A stretch of DNA of 16,560 nucleotides from an uncultured Clostridia bacterium (GTDB lineage: Bacteria > Bacillota_A > Clostridia > TANB77 > CAG-508). The first letter of the stretch is position 1; every line of letters begins with the position of its first letter. The DNA is taken from assembly GCA_947628335.1 (NCBI GenBank), contig CANQZT010000009.1:1-16560 (forward strand). The letters run 5' to 3'. The position numbers and the translations under genes were made by a program. The notes beneath the pieces were generated by a model that was given only the letters and a program-made list of their open reading frames with translations, did not search any database and was not told the origin of the DNA. This document shows, one piece after another, positions 1 through 7,945 of this stretch.

Positions 1-831
1 TGATCTCCTAAATATCCAGTCTATGTATTATGCTTAGGAGATCCAGGCCAATTGCCGCCAATTAATAAAAATGAAGATAATCATTTATTAGATTGTCCTC
101 ATGTATTCCTAGATGAAATAATGCGACAAGAGGAAGATAGTGAAATCATTAAGCTAACTATGGATATTCGTACAGGTAAACAATTAACTGAATTTAAAGG
201 CAAAGAAGTTCAAATACTTAAAAAAGAAGAGCTAACAACTGGTATGCTATTGTGGGCAGACCAAATTATATGTGCAACCAATAGTACAAGAATAGCTTTA
301 AATAATCAAATGCGAGATTTAACTGGTAAGCATGGAGAGCCACAAGACGGAGATAAAGTTATTTGTTTAAAAAATAACTGGGATATATATTCTGAGAATG
401 GAGATCCGCTTGTAAATGGAACTATTGGATATTTAAGAAATCCATTTAGTTCATATCTTCAAATTCCAGCTAAAATAAGCAGTGATAAAAAACCTAAGAA
501 ATTAGATTTAATTATATCTGAATTTGTTTCAGACACAGATGAAAACTATGGCGAGTTAACAATGGATAAGCAATTAATCTTGACTGGTGAACCAGGATTA
601 GATTGGAAAACTAGCTATAATATGAATAGAACTATTAATTTTAGAAATTCTGTTCCAGACCAGTTCACCTATGGGTACGCGATTACTTGTCACAAAAGTC
701 AAGGTAGTGAGTGGGATAATGTCTTGGTCATTGAAGAAGGATTCCCATATAATGAAGAAGAGCACAGACGTTGGCTTTATACGGCATGCACCCGCGCCGC
801 AAAGCGTTTAGTAATCATAAAGAAAGATTAG
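1..831 (+). CDS. SF1 DNA helicase (RecD/Dda-like), C-terminal part, 5' end outside window
   Basis: Probable ATP-dependent SF1B DNA helicase acting in phage replication or recombination. The frame is open from base 1, and its first codon is TGA, read as Trp in this genome, so the true start lies upstream. Visible motifs are GDPGQLPP near the left edge (helicase motif III), then AITCHKSQGSEWDNV (motif V region) and RWLYTACTRAAKRLVI (motif VI with the arginine finger) at the C-terminus. The Walker A and B motifs must lie upstream. The TTG at 52 sits inside the conserved GDPGQLPP motif and cannot be the start. Five further Trp codons are TGG. The TAG stop is part of TAGGAG, which serves as ribosome site for the next gene. 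The family is confident; the choice between RecD2-like and Dda-like is not. Confidence 0.9.
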
Positions 832-844
832 GAGAAACAAATAA

Positions 845-1123
845 ATGAATAAAAAATATAATATACAAACAGTAATTAATGGTAGATTTGCCGTATGGTA
901 CATGGAAACACCTAAAGATAGATATAAATTAGGCGTTTGGAAAATAATTGATTTATCTACTGGAACTAGACCAACTAGATTTGCTTTTAGAAAAAAAGTT
1001 AAAGGTAAAGAAAAAACTCAAGAGCAATTAGATAACATTCTATTAGGTAATGCAATTAGAAATTTCTATAGAAGAAATGTATATCGCGGAAATCACTATG
1101 AAAATAAAACTAAGGAGGCGTAA
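845..1123 (+). CDS. Small basic protein of unknown function (92 aa)
   Basis: I do not recognise this protein. It starts at ATG 845 behind the AGGAG that overlaps the helicase stop codon, which suggests co-transcription with the helicase. The middle is rich in Lys and Arg (FAFRKKVKGKEK and NAIRNFYRRNVYRGNHY), so it could bind nucleic acid, but no motif fixes this. Two Trp codons (VWYM, VWKI) are both TGG. There is no signal peptide, membrane segment or cysteine pair. Its 3' end carries the AAGGAGG ribosome site of the next gene. Confidence 0.75.
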   Translation: MNKKYNIQTVINGRFAVWYMETPKDRYKLGVWKIIDLSTGTRPTRFAFRKKVKGKEKTQEQLDNILLGNAIRNFYRRNVYRGNHYENKTKEA

Positions 1124-1125
1124 AA

Positions 1126-1398
1126 ATGAACCCAAGTCAATTTATTGAAATGTTATTATTTAGAAGAATTATTAATGAAAATGGCAGAGCTATTATTCTT
1201 GATAATGGAATAATTATTGAGAATGCAGATTTTGCTAACGTTAATTTTAATAAACAAATTACTTCAGTTAATTATAATGAAGATAGATCTATTAATTTAT
1301 TAAGCAATCAAGAGTTGGTATGTAAAATAACAAACGCAGATAATATTCAAATTAAAATGCCAAATGATGATAATATAATGCCTATGAACTTAGACTAG
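1126..1398 (+). CDS. Small acidic protein of unknown function (90 aa)
   Basis: I do not recognise this protein. ATG 1126 follows the previous stop by two bases, and AAGGAGG lies inside the end of the previous gene, so the pair is probably translated together. The sequence is Asn- and Ile-rich, with alternating hydrophobic stretches (RAIILDNGIIIENADFANVNF) that suggest beta structure. It has a single Cys and no Trp. It ends at TAG, directly before a GC-rich NotI-type octamer. Confidence 0.7.
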   Translation: MNPSQFIEMLLFRRIINENGRAIILDNGIIIENADFANVNFNKQITSVNYNEDRSINLLSNQELVCKITNADNIQIKMPNDDNIMPMNLD

Positions 1399-1469
1399 CG
1401 GCGGCCGCATGTGGGAGATGCTAGCGTAGCTAGCTATTCCGTCATCACATAGAAAGAGAGAGTGAATAA
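1399..1469 (+). repeat. Intergenic region with GC-rich octamer and GCTAGC inverted repeat
   Basis: This 71-base gap is unlike the surrounding AT-rich DNA. It holds GCGGCCGC at 1401-1408, then GCTAGC-GTA-GCTAGC at 1420-1434, a perfect six-base inverted repeat with a three-base loop. An outer pairing (ATGTG and GATG at 1409-1420 against CATCACAT near 1443-1450) could close a larger bulged hairpin. No T-tract follows, so it is not a standard terminator. The right arm runs into CTAGCTATT, which also occurs in the two DUF488-like gene starts (1780 and 2558). It could be an RNA processing site, an operator or a recombination scar. The function is unknown. Confidence 0.45.
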
Positions 1470-1790
1470 ATGAAACAATCTACAATTCTTATTCCTACTT
1501 TTGAAAAATGGAAAGCAATTCAGCTTACAAGCTATAATATAGAAGAATTTAGAAAATTTCTTAATGAACATGGTGAATTTATTGCAGATATAAGTGGTCA
1601 TTTAAACAATAAAAATAATTATGATGAATTAACAATTTCATTCTATTGAAATCCATATCAACATGATAACTATGAAAAAATTACTTTAAGATTGTATGAA
1701 ATTTTTATGTATAATACTGATGATGCAGACATGTATAAAATAATCAAACCTGGAGATATAAGAGAAGAGTGATACGTTCATGCAGATTAA
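1470..1790 (+). CDS. Hypothetical protein (106 aa), UGA read as Trp
   Basis: I do not recognise this protein. The reading frame is visible only with code 4: TGA codons give FYWNPYQ and EEWYVHAD, and one further Trp is TGG. ATG 1470 follows a purine-rich stretch (GAAAGAGAGAGTGAATAA), a weak ribosome site compared with its neighbours. The protein is acidic with alternating aromatic and hydrophobic segments (DELTISFYW, KITLRLYEIFMY). Its last codons overlap the ATG at 1780 of a truncated DUF488-like gene, so the two were probably once translationally coupled. Confidence 0.7.
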
Positions 1791-1836
1791 GACTAGCTAT
1801 TTTTATCAAATAAGGAACTTCCCTAAGAAACTATAG
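1780..1836 (+). pseudogene. 5' remnant of a DUF488-like gene, cut off upstream of the homing endonuclease
   Basis: ATG 1780 opens an 18-codon frame, MQIKTSYFYQIRNFPKKL, ending at TAG 1834. It matches the first 18 residues of the DUF488-like gene at 2558 (MKIRTSYFYQIRNFTKNM) at 13 of 18 positions. By hand alignment 38 of 54 bases match, and most differences are at third codon positions. It overlaps the end of the preceding gene by 11 bases, as a coupled gene start would. I infer that this was the original 5' end of the gene, separated from its body when the downstream endonuclease gene inserted. A short translated peptide cannot be excluded. Confidence 0.7.
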
Positions 1837-1921
1837 GACAATTATAAATAAATAATTATAAATATCTTTTATATATTAATGATACCAACATGATATCATT
1901 ATATACAAAGGAGGAATTATA
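1837..1921 (+). repeat. AT-rich leader of the endonuclease gene with direct and inverted repeats
   Basis: This noncoding stretch between the DUF488-like remnant and the endonuclease start holds two copies of AATTATAAAT (1840-1849 and 1854-1863), 14 bases apart, and an inverted repeat ATGATA-N9-TATCAT (1879-1899). A strong AAGGAGG lies just before ATG 1922. There is no clear -35/-10 promoter pair. The repeats could be an operator or a weak hairpin that limits endonuclease expression, but such short AT-rich repeats also arise by chance. Confidence 0.35.
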
Positions 1922-2545
1922 ATGGAAAAACTGTATATAGTATATTTACATAGAAATAAAATAAATGGAAAATGTTATGTAGGTCAAACTTGTCAAAAAC
2001 CTGAAGCTAGATGAGGATTTCAAGGGCAAGGATACAAAGAACAAGAATATTTTTATAGAGCTATTCAAAAATATGGATGAGAAAATTTTGAACATATCAT
2101 ATTAGAAGAAGAGATTCCAGAGAAAGATGTTGATGAGAGAGAATCTTTTTGAGCTGGATATTATCATGCATTAGCTCCAGAAGGATATACTCTTAGAGTA
2201 GGTTCTCAAAATCATTATCAAGCTTCTGAAGAAATATGAAATATATGGTCTCATGCATCAAAAGAAAAATGAAAAAATGAAGAATATAGAAAAAAAATTA
2301 GTCAAAAAAGAAAAGAAGAATGAAAAGACCCTAAAGTTAGAGAAATATGTTTAAAAAATTTAGATAGAACAGGCAAAGGCGGAAAATTAAGAAGTAAAGC
2401 TGTAAGATGTATTGAAACAGGAATTGTTTATCCATCTATGAGAGAAGCTGAAAGACAAACTGGTATTCATTATAATAATATTAGTCAAGTTTGTAGTGGG
2501 CAAAGGAAAACTGCAGGGGGTTTTCACTGAGAAAAAGTTGAATAA
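1922..2545 (+). CDS. GIY-YIG homing endonuclease with C-terminal NUMOD DNA-binding modules
   Basis: Selfish site-specific DNA nuclease (207 aa). The N-terminal GIY-YIG domain (about 1-90) shows YIVY at 5-8, CYVGQT at 18-23, Arg30 as the likely catalytic arginine and Glu74 (ERESFWAGYY) as the likely metal-binding glutamate. A basic KKISQKRKEEW segment (about 113-145) resembles NUMOD3. Residues 158-206 (VRCIETGIVYPSMREA to CSGQRKTAGGFHW) fit a NUMOD1 helix-turn-helix. The start follows AAGGAGG. Seven of its eight Trp codons are TGA, far more skewed than the polymerase gene (1 of 17), and it holds only one GCGG word. Both suggest separate acquisition. It is free-standing, between a remnant and a second copy of the DUF488-like gene start. 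I saw no clear group I intron core. Confidence 0.92.
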
Positions 2546-2557
2546 AGGAGGGATGTT

Positions 2558-3076
2558 ATGAAAATCAGAACTAGCTATTTTTACCAAATTAGAAATTTTA
2601 CCAAAAATATGATTCCGGTATCTACAGCTATCTGAGATCCGTAGCCAGCATGGTACCACAATTTTACTGGAGATTATTCTCATTTATTCTATGATAGACG
2701 TGGCATATTAAATGGATTAAGATGTGAAACTATAATAGAACAAGGTAGACATTCTAATCACGGTCCAGAAGTATGCCCGTGTGAAGATAAAAACTATAAC
2801 ACTTGTTCTTTTTTGCATAATTATAGAGAAAATTTAAACAATATAGATTTTGATACATTATATAAAGATTTTGAAGATTTAGCAAAATTGTATCAAGAAA
2901 AAGAAAATATAAAAGAAGAAATAACAATAGTGTTAATAGTTTATGAGACACCAAATAATCCATGCAGTGAGCGGAAACCGCTGCAAGAATACTTTAAAGC
3001 CCATGGCGTAGAATGTAATGAACTAGAATATCCAATTCAAAAACTACAAATAAAAAATGAAGAATTCAATTTTTAG
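2558..3076 (+). pseudogene. DUF488-like gene with in-frame TAG at codon 29
   Basis: The frame runs 173 codons from ATG 2558 (strong AGGAGG site) to TAG 3074, with TGA read as Trp at codon 26. It looks like the DUF488 family: TSYFYQIRNF at the N-terminus and IVLIVYETPNNPCSERKPLQEYFKAHG at the C-terminus, matching the family's LLCYE...CHR...LxxWLxxxG pattern with CSER in place of CHR. The middle has a Cys cluster (EVCPCEDKNYNTC). DUF488 function is not established. Codon 29 is TAG (2642-2644) in WDP-stop-PAWYHNF. TAG is a normal stop elsewhere in the window, so the gene is probably broken by one substitution (for example AAG to TAG) unless read through. No ATG follows in frame, and a TTG at 2813 would give only 87 residues. 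The tail contains the dyad GCGG-AAA-CCGC. Confidence 0.7.
2971..2981 (+). repeat. GCGG-AAA-CCGC dyad
   Basis: Perfect four-base inverted repeat with three-base spacer, extended by A/T on each side (AGCGG-AAA-CCGCT). It lies inside the DUF488-like gene, where the frame uses the rare Arg codon CGG. It is one of four GCGG-N3-CCGC sites in this AT-rich window. Confidence 0.6.
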
Positions 3077-3090
3077 AAAGGAAAATAAAT

Positions 3091-3684
3091 ATGTCTGTTG
3101 TATTAGGTATAAAATATAAAGATGGAGTCATATTAGCAGGAGATAAGCAACTAACAAAAGGATATACAAAAGAACATGAAGATAAATCCTTTAAAAAAAT
3201 ATATCAAACTCAATATTCAAATATAGGTTTTGGTGGAGTTGGTTCTGGACGAATTAGTAATGTTCTAGAAACAATGGATGATCCAGTTCCATTAAGTGAT
3301 ATATTTATAGATAAAAAAGAAATAAATAGAATATATATTATTAAAAATATTGTTCCTATTCTTTTTGATACTTTTAGAAAAAACAATTGCATAATAAAAA
3401 ATAGTGATGGAATAGAAGAGCTAAATGGAAGGTTATTAATATGTACTAAAGATGAAATAATGGTTATGGATGCCATTGGTTGCGTTTTTTCTTCAAAGAA
3501 TTACGCGGCTATTGGGGCTGGAGAAGATTTAGTTTCAGGATATTTAAATACTTTTAAAAATGCTGATTTTAATAATTTTACTGAAGAACAAGCAATACAA
3601 ATTGCAAAAAAGGCTATTATAGAAAGTTGTAAAGATAATATTACTATTAATAATAAAGTTGATATTATTGTATTAAAAAAATAA
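3091..3684 (+). CDS. Proteasome beta/HslV-like Ntn hydrolase (197 aa), putative N-terminal Ser nucleophile
   Basis: Resembles the catalytic subunit of self-compartmentalising proteases. It opens MSVVLGIKYKDGVILAGDKQLTKG, matching the beta-subunit N-terminus. If Met is removed, Ser becomes residue 1 and the conserved Asp (LAGD) falls exactly at position 17. KSFKKI supplies the Lys33 equivalent with a two-residue insertion. Further family features are the Gly-rich FGGVGSGR, the segment AAIGAGEDLVSGYL (matching the usual IGSG...A...L) and the C-terminal strand VDIIVLKK. The usual nucleophile is Thr, so Ser1 is a deviation, and there is no propeptide. The start follows GAAAGGA, 14 bases after the previous stop. 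No unfoldase partner or second subunit is visible nearby. It could process phage proteins, act on host proteins, or be a non-protease Ntn hydrolase. The fold is likely; activity is inferred. Confidence 0.75.
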   Translation: MSVVLGIKYKDGVILAGDKQLTKGYTKEHEDKSFKKIYQTQYSNIGFGGVGSGRISNVLETMDDPVPLSDIFIDKKEINRIYIIKNIVPILFDTFRKNNCIIKNSDGIEELNGRLLICTKDEIMVMDAIGCVFSSKNYAAIGAGEDLVSGYLNTFKNADFNNFTEEQAIQIAKKAIIESCKDNITINNKVDIIVLKK

Positions 3685-3737
3685 TTACCTGAAATATAAA
3701 ACTGTATTAAACTAGGCATGCTATTGAGTGGACCATT

Positions 3738-3766
3738 TTGACTTTTAATTAAAAAATTGATATAAT
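3738..3766 (+). promoter_or_regulatory. Sigma-70/sigma-A type promoter upstream of dnaE
   Basis: TTGACT (3738-3743), a 17-base spacer and TATAAT (3761-3766), preceded by TG for an extended -10 (TGATATAAT). The predicted start is near 3773, leaving a leader of about 88 bases before the polymerase ATG. The 176-base gap 3685-3860 otherwise holds no gene beyond a 12-codon frame that I did not accept. Confidence 0.85.
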
Positions 3767-3860
3767 ATATATAGAAAAAATAAAAATAACTACTTGCTAA
3801 ATGGAGATGGAATATGCAAAAGCAATTCATCAATATTAGAAGAAGAAAGGAATAGGGCAA

Positions 3861-6800
3861 ATGAATAAAAGATTTGAAGTTCATAGTCATACAATGTATA
3901 GCAATATTCGATTATTAGATTCGATTAACAGACCAAAAAATTTAATTAATAGAGCAATAGAATTAGGTTTAGCAGGCATTGCAATTACAGATCATGAGTG
4001 TATTAGCTCTCATCCTGAAATTAATTTTTATGCCGATGAAATTCATAAAGAATATCCTGATTTTAAAATTGCATTAGGTAATGAAATTTATTTAACTGAT
4101 ACACGTGATATGGGACAAAGATATTATCACTTTATTTTAATTGCTAAAAATAAAGAAGGTCATAGAGCATTAAGAGAGTTATCTTCAAGAGCATGGATGA
4201 ACAGTTATTGGGATAGAGGACTTGAGAGAGTCCCAACATTAAAAAGTGATATTGAAGAAATAATGAAAAAATATCCTAATAGTTTAATTGCAACAACAGC
4301 ATGTTTAGGTGGGGAATTAAGTGTTAATACTTTAAATTTAATTAATGCAGAAAAAATAAATGATAAAGATGGCGTGGAAACCGCACATAATAATATAGTA
4401 AATTTTTTATTATGGTGTAAAGAAATATTTGGCGAAGGTAATTTTTATATAGAATGCGCGCCAGGTAAAAGTCCAGAACAAATTGCGGTTAATAAAAGAT
4501 TTCCTGCTATTGCAAATGCATTTGGTTTAAAAATGGTAATTGGAACAGATGCGCATTATCTTAAAAAAGAAGATAGATATGTTCATAAAGCATATTTAAA
4601 TAGTAAATTTGGAGAACGTGAAGTTGATAGTTTTTATGAATATGCATATCTTCAAAGTAACGAAGAAATTGTAGACAATTTAACAGCATCAGATTTTAGT
4701 GAAGATTTTATTAATGAAATGTTTAATAATAGTTATGAAATTTATGATAAGATAGAAAACTTTAGTTTAGCACATAATCAAACAATTCCAAAAGTAGATG
4801 TTATAACTTATGCAAAAGCAGTGTCAAGTGATATGGACAAATACCCAATATTGAAAAGTATGTTTTTATCTGATGATAAAATAAATAGATATTGAGTAAA
4901 TGAATGTGTTAATAAATTAATTAAGATAGATAAATATAATGATGAATATTTAAGCAGACTTGAAGAAGAAGCAGATATTAAGCAAACCATTAGTGAAAAA
5001 TTAGGAACTAATATGTTTATGTACCCAGTAACATTACAACACTATGTTGATTTATTCTGGGAATGCGGGAGTATGGTTGGCGCAGGACGTGGTTCAAGTT
5101 GTTCAGGACTAAATCATTATTTATTGGGAATAACTCAATTGGACCCAATAAAATGGAATTTGCCATTCTGGAGATATTTAAATAAAGAACGTGTTGAATT
5201 AGGAGATATAGATTTAGATTTATGTCCAAGTAAAAGACCTTTAATTTTAAAGAAAATTAAAGAAGAAAGAGGTCAACATTTTAATGCGGAAATTGACGAT
5301 TTAAGCAAGAAGAATCTCGGTTGTACTTTAATAGCGACATTTGGTACAGAAGGAACTCGTTCAACAATTTTAACCGCCTGCCGCGGATATAGAAGTGAAG
5401 ATTATCCAGATGGTATTGATGTAGACACAGCTCAATATTTAAGTTCATTGATACCAAGTGAACGTGGTTTTTTATGGTCATTATCTGATGTCATTAATGG
5501 CAATGAAGATAAAGGTAGAAAGCCAATAAAAATATTTATTAATGAAGTAAATATGTATCCAGGTTTATTAGATATAATGGAAGGCATTGAAGGATTAGTA
5601 AATAAGAGAAGTAGCCATGCATCAGGAGTAATTTTATTTGATGAAGACCCATATGAATTTGGAACATTTATGAGAACTCCAAAAGGCGAAGTTATCACAG
5701 CTTATGATTTACATATGTGTGAAGCATGCGGAATGACAAAGTATGATTTCTTAGTAACTGAAGTTCAAGATAAATTATGTGAAGCAATTAGATTATTGCA
5801 AGAATATGGGGAAATTGATAGTAATTTAACATTAAGAGAAGTTTATGATAAATATTTTCACCCAAGTGTTTTACCTATTGAAGACCAAAATATTTGGAAA
5901 GTTCTTCAAGAAAATAGTGTGTTAAATATCTTCCAATTTGATAGTGAAGTTGGTGGACAAGCCGCAAAGAAAATTAAACCTCAAAGTATGATGGAAATGG
6001 CGGATGCTAATGGCTTAATGAGATTAATGACCGCAGAAAAAGGTCAAGAAGCCCCAATGGAAAAATATATTAGGTTTAAAAATGATATATCTTTATGGTA
6101 TAAAGAAATGAGAGATTATGGTTTAACTCAAGCAGAACAATTGGCATTAGAGCCATACTTTAAAAGTTCATATGGAGTTCCGCCAAGTCAAGAGCAATTA
6201 ATGAGAATGTTAATGGATGAGAATATTTGTGGATTTACACTTGCGGAAGCGAACGCTGCGCGTAAGATAGTTGGTAAAAAACAAATGAGTAAAATTCCTG
6301 AATTAAAAGATAAAGTTTTAAAACAAGCGAAATCCGCAAATTTAGGTCATTATGTATGGACTTGTGGTGTTGGTCCGCAAATGGGATATTCATTTAGTAT
6401 TATTCATGCTCTTGCATATAGTTTTATAGGTTTTCAAACAATGTATATTGCAACGAACTGGAATCCGATATATTGGAACACCGCATGTTTAGTTGTAAAT
6501 AGCGGAAGTCTTGAAGAAGATGATTCAATGTATGAAGAAGATGATGAAGGTAATATTGTTGAAAAGAAAGAAAAAGCAACTGATTATGGTAAAATAGCAA
6601 AAGCTATTGGAGATATTATATCAAGAGGTATTAAAGTTAGTTTAGTAGATATTAATAAATCTAGTTATAGTTTTAAGCCAGATGCAGAAAATAATGAAAT
6701 ATTATTTGGTATGAAAGCTTTAAGTAATATTAATAGTTCAACAATAGAACAAATAGTAAATAATAGACCATATTCAAGCATAGCAGATTTTATGAAAAGG

Positions 6801-7811
6801 TGTCCATTAAATAAAAGTGCAATGTTTAGTTTAATTAAAGGTGGAGCCTTTGATAAACTTGACGCGGCAACAGCAGCCGAATTAGATATTGAACCTAGAA
6901 AATTTGTTATGATATATTACATATCTAAAGTATGTGAAGCAAAAAAAAGATTAACTTTACAAAACTTTAATGGTTTAATAGAGCATGGTATGATACCTGA
7001 TAAATTAGAACTTCAAAAGAGAACTTATTTATTTACAAAATACTTAAAAACAAATAAAAAAGTTGGTAAATATTATGTATTTGATAATGCATGTGAAGAA
7101 TTTTATAATAAAAATTTTGATTTAGATAAACTTGAAGTTATTAATGGTTTAACTTGTATTCTTCAAACTGATTGGGAAAAAATTTATCAAGATGTAATGA
7201 ATGGTGCAAGAGATTGGATTAGAGATAATCAAGATGAATTATTAAAACAATTTAATATATTATTATTTAAAGAATATTGGGATAAATATGCGTTAGGTAA
7301 TATTAGTGCATATGAAATGGAAGCTTTATGTTTCTATTATCATGAACATGAATTAGCTCATGTTAATGTAAATAAATATGGTATAGTAGATTTTAATAGT
7401 CTACCATCTGAGCCTATTGTAGATACATTTTTTAAAAGAAATGGACATGATATTCCTATTTATAAAATATATAGAATTGTTGGAACTGTAATTGGAAAAA
7501 ATGATAACCGTTCATCAATAACTTTATTAACCCCAACAGGAGTTGTTAATGTTAAATTTACAAAAGAATATTATGCAATGTACAATAGACAAATAAGTGA
7601 ACTAGGTAATGATGGAGTTAAACACATTATTGAAAAAGGCTGGTTTACAAGAGGTGTAAAAGTATTAGTTGCAGGTTATAAACGCGATGATACTTTTGTA
7701 GCTAAGACTTATAAAAACAATGGTTTCCATCAATTATATAAAATAAATAAGGTTTATGATGATGGAAATATTGAGATAATACATGACCGTGCGGAAGCAG
7801 CCGATGAGTAA
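3861..7811 (+). CDS. dnaE: DNA polymerase III alpha subunit (DnaE type) with PHP domain
   Basis: Replicative DNA polymerase catalytic subunit, 1316 aa, a full-length DnaE-type protein. Residues 1-240 are a PHP domain: HSH at 8-10, TDHE at 43-46, GNE at 73-75, Cys148, Glu198 and GTDAH at 229-232, so its metal ligands look intact. The polymerase core shows GAGRGSSCSG (407-416), the palm motif GDIDLD (catalytic Asp449 and Asp451) and KYDFL with the third Asp at 629. A helix-hairpin-helix region follows around 950-985, and an OB-fold (YRIVGTVIGKNDNRSSITL) near 1205-1250. One Trp, codon 345 (4893-4895), is TGA; about 16 are TGG. Under the standard code the gene would appear split there. The start follows AAAGGA. 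There is no separate proofreading exonuclease in the window, so the PHP domain may supply it. It is probably transcribed with nrdD and nrdG. Confidence 0.96.
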
Positions 7812-7868
7812 TCCTTTGACTGGGATTATTCAAGCACACGACCTTGGTTTCCGCAGGTCATTTTAATA
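7809..7868 (+). terminator. Tandem hairpins after dnaE, possible weak terminator or attenuator
   Basis: The first hairpin, TAATCC-N8-GGATTA (7809-7828), includes the polymerase stop codon. The second pairs GACCT (7840-7844) with AGGTC (7855-7859), with GG/CC inside and a TTT loop, and is followed by TTTTAATATAATTT. The stems are short, so termination would be partial. The remaining gap to 7945 is AT-rich with no clear promoter, and ends in the AAGGAGG of nrdD. This arrangement would let some transcription pass from dnaE to nrdD while lowering it. Confidence 0.4.
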
Positions 7869-7945
7869 TAATTTATATACTTTAAATTTCATATTATATA
7901 TAAGGTTAAATCCTTGAATTAATTATATACTAAGGAGGACTAAAT

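Noticed and set aside
1401..1434. Vector polylinker contamination suggested by NotI and NheI sites close together
   Set aside because: The NotI octamer recurs inside the deformylase gene, GCGG words are spread through the whole window, and no other cloning-vector sequence adjoins the sites.
1837..2557. Group I intron hosting the endonuclease
   Set aside because: Both flanking copies encode the same N-terminal peptide instead of consecutive exons, and I could not find a convincing intron core by eye. Insertion of a free-standing endonuclease fits better.
3801..3839. A 12-residue ATG frame between the promoter and dnaE
   Set aside because: Too short, no clear ribosome site, no recognisable sequence. 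It could be a leader peptide but nothing supports it.
4808..5698. Minus-strand open frames opposite dnaE (and similar ones opposite the Ntn hydrolase, nrdD and other genes)
   Set aside because: They lie opposite confidently identified genes, lack ribosome sites and family motifs, and arise from the AT-rich codon pattern of the plus strand.
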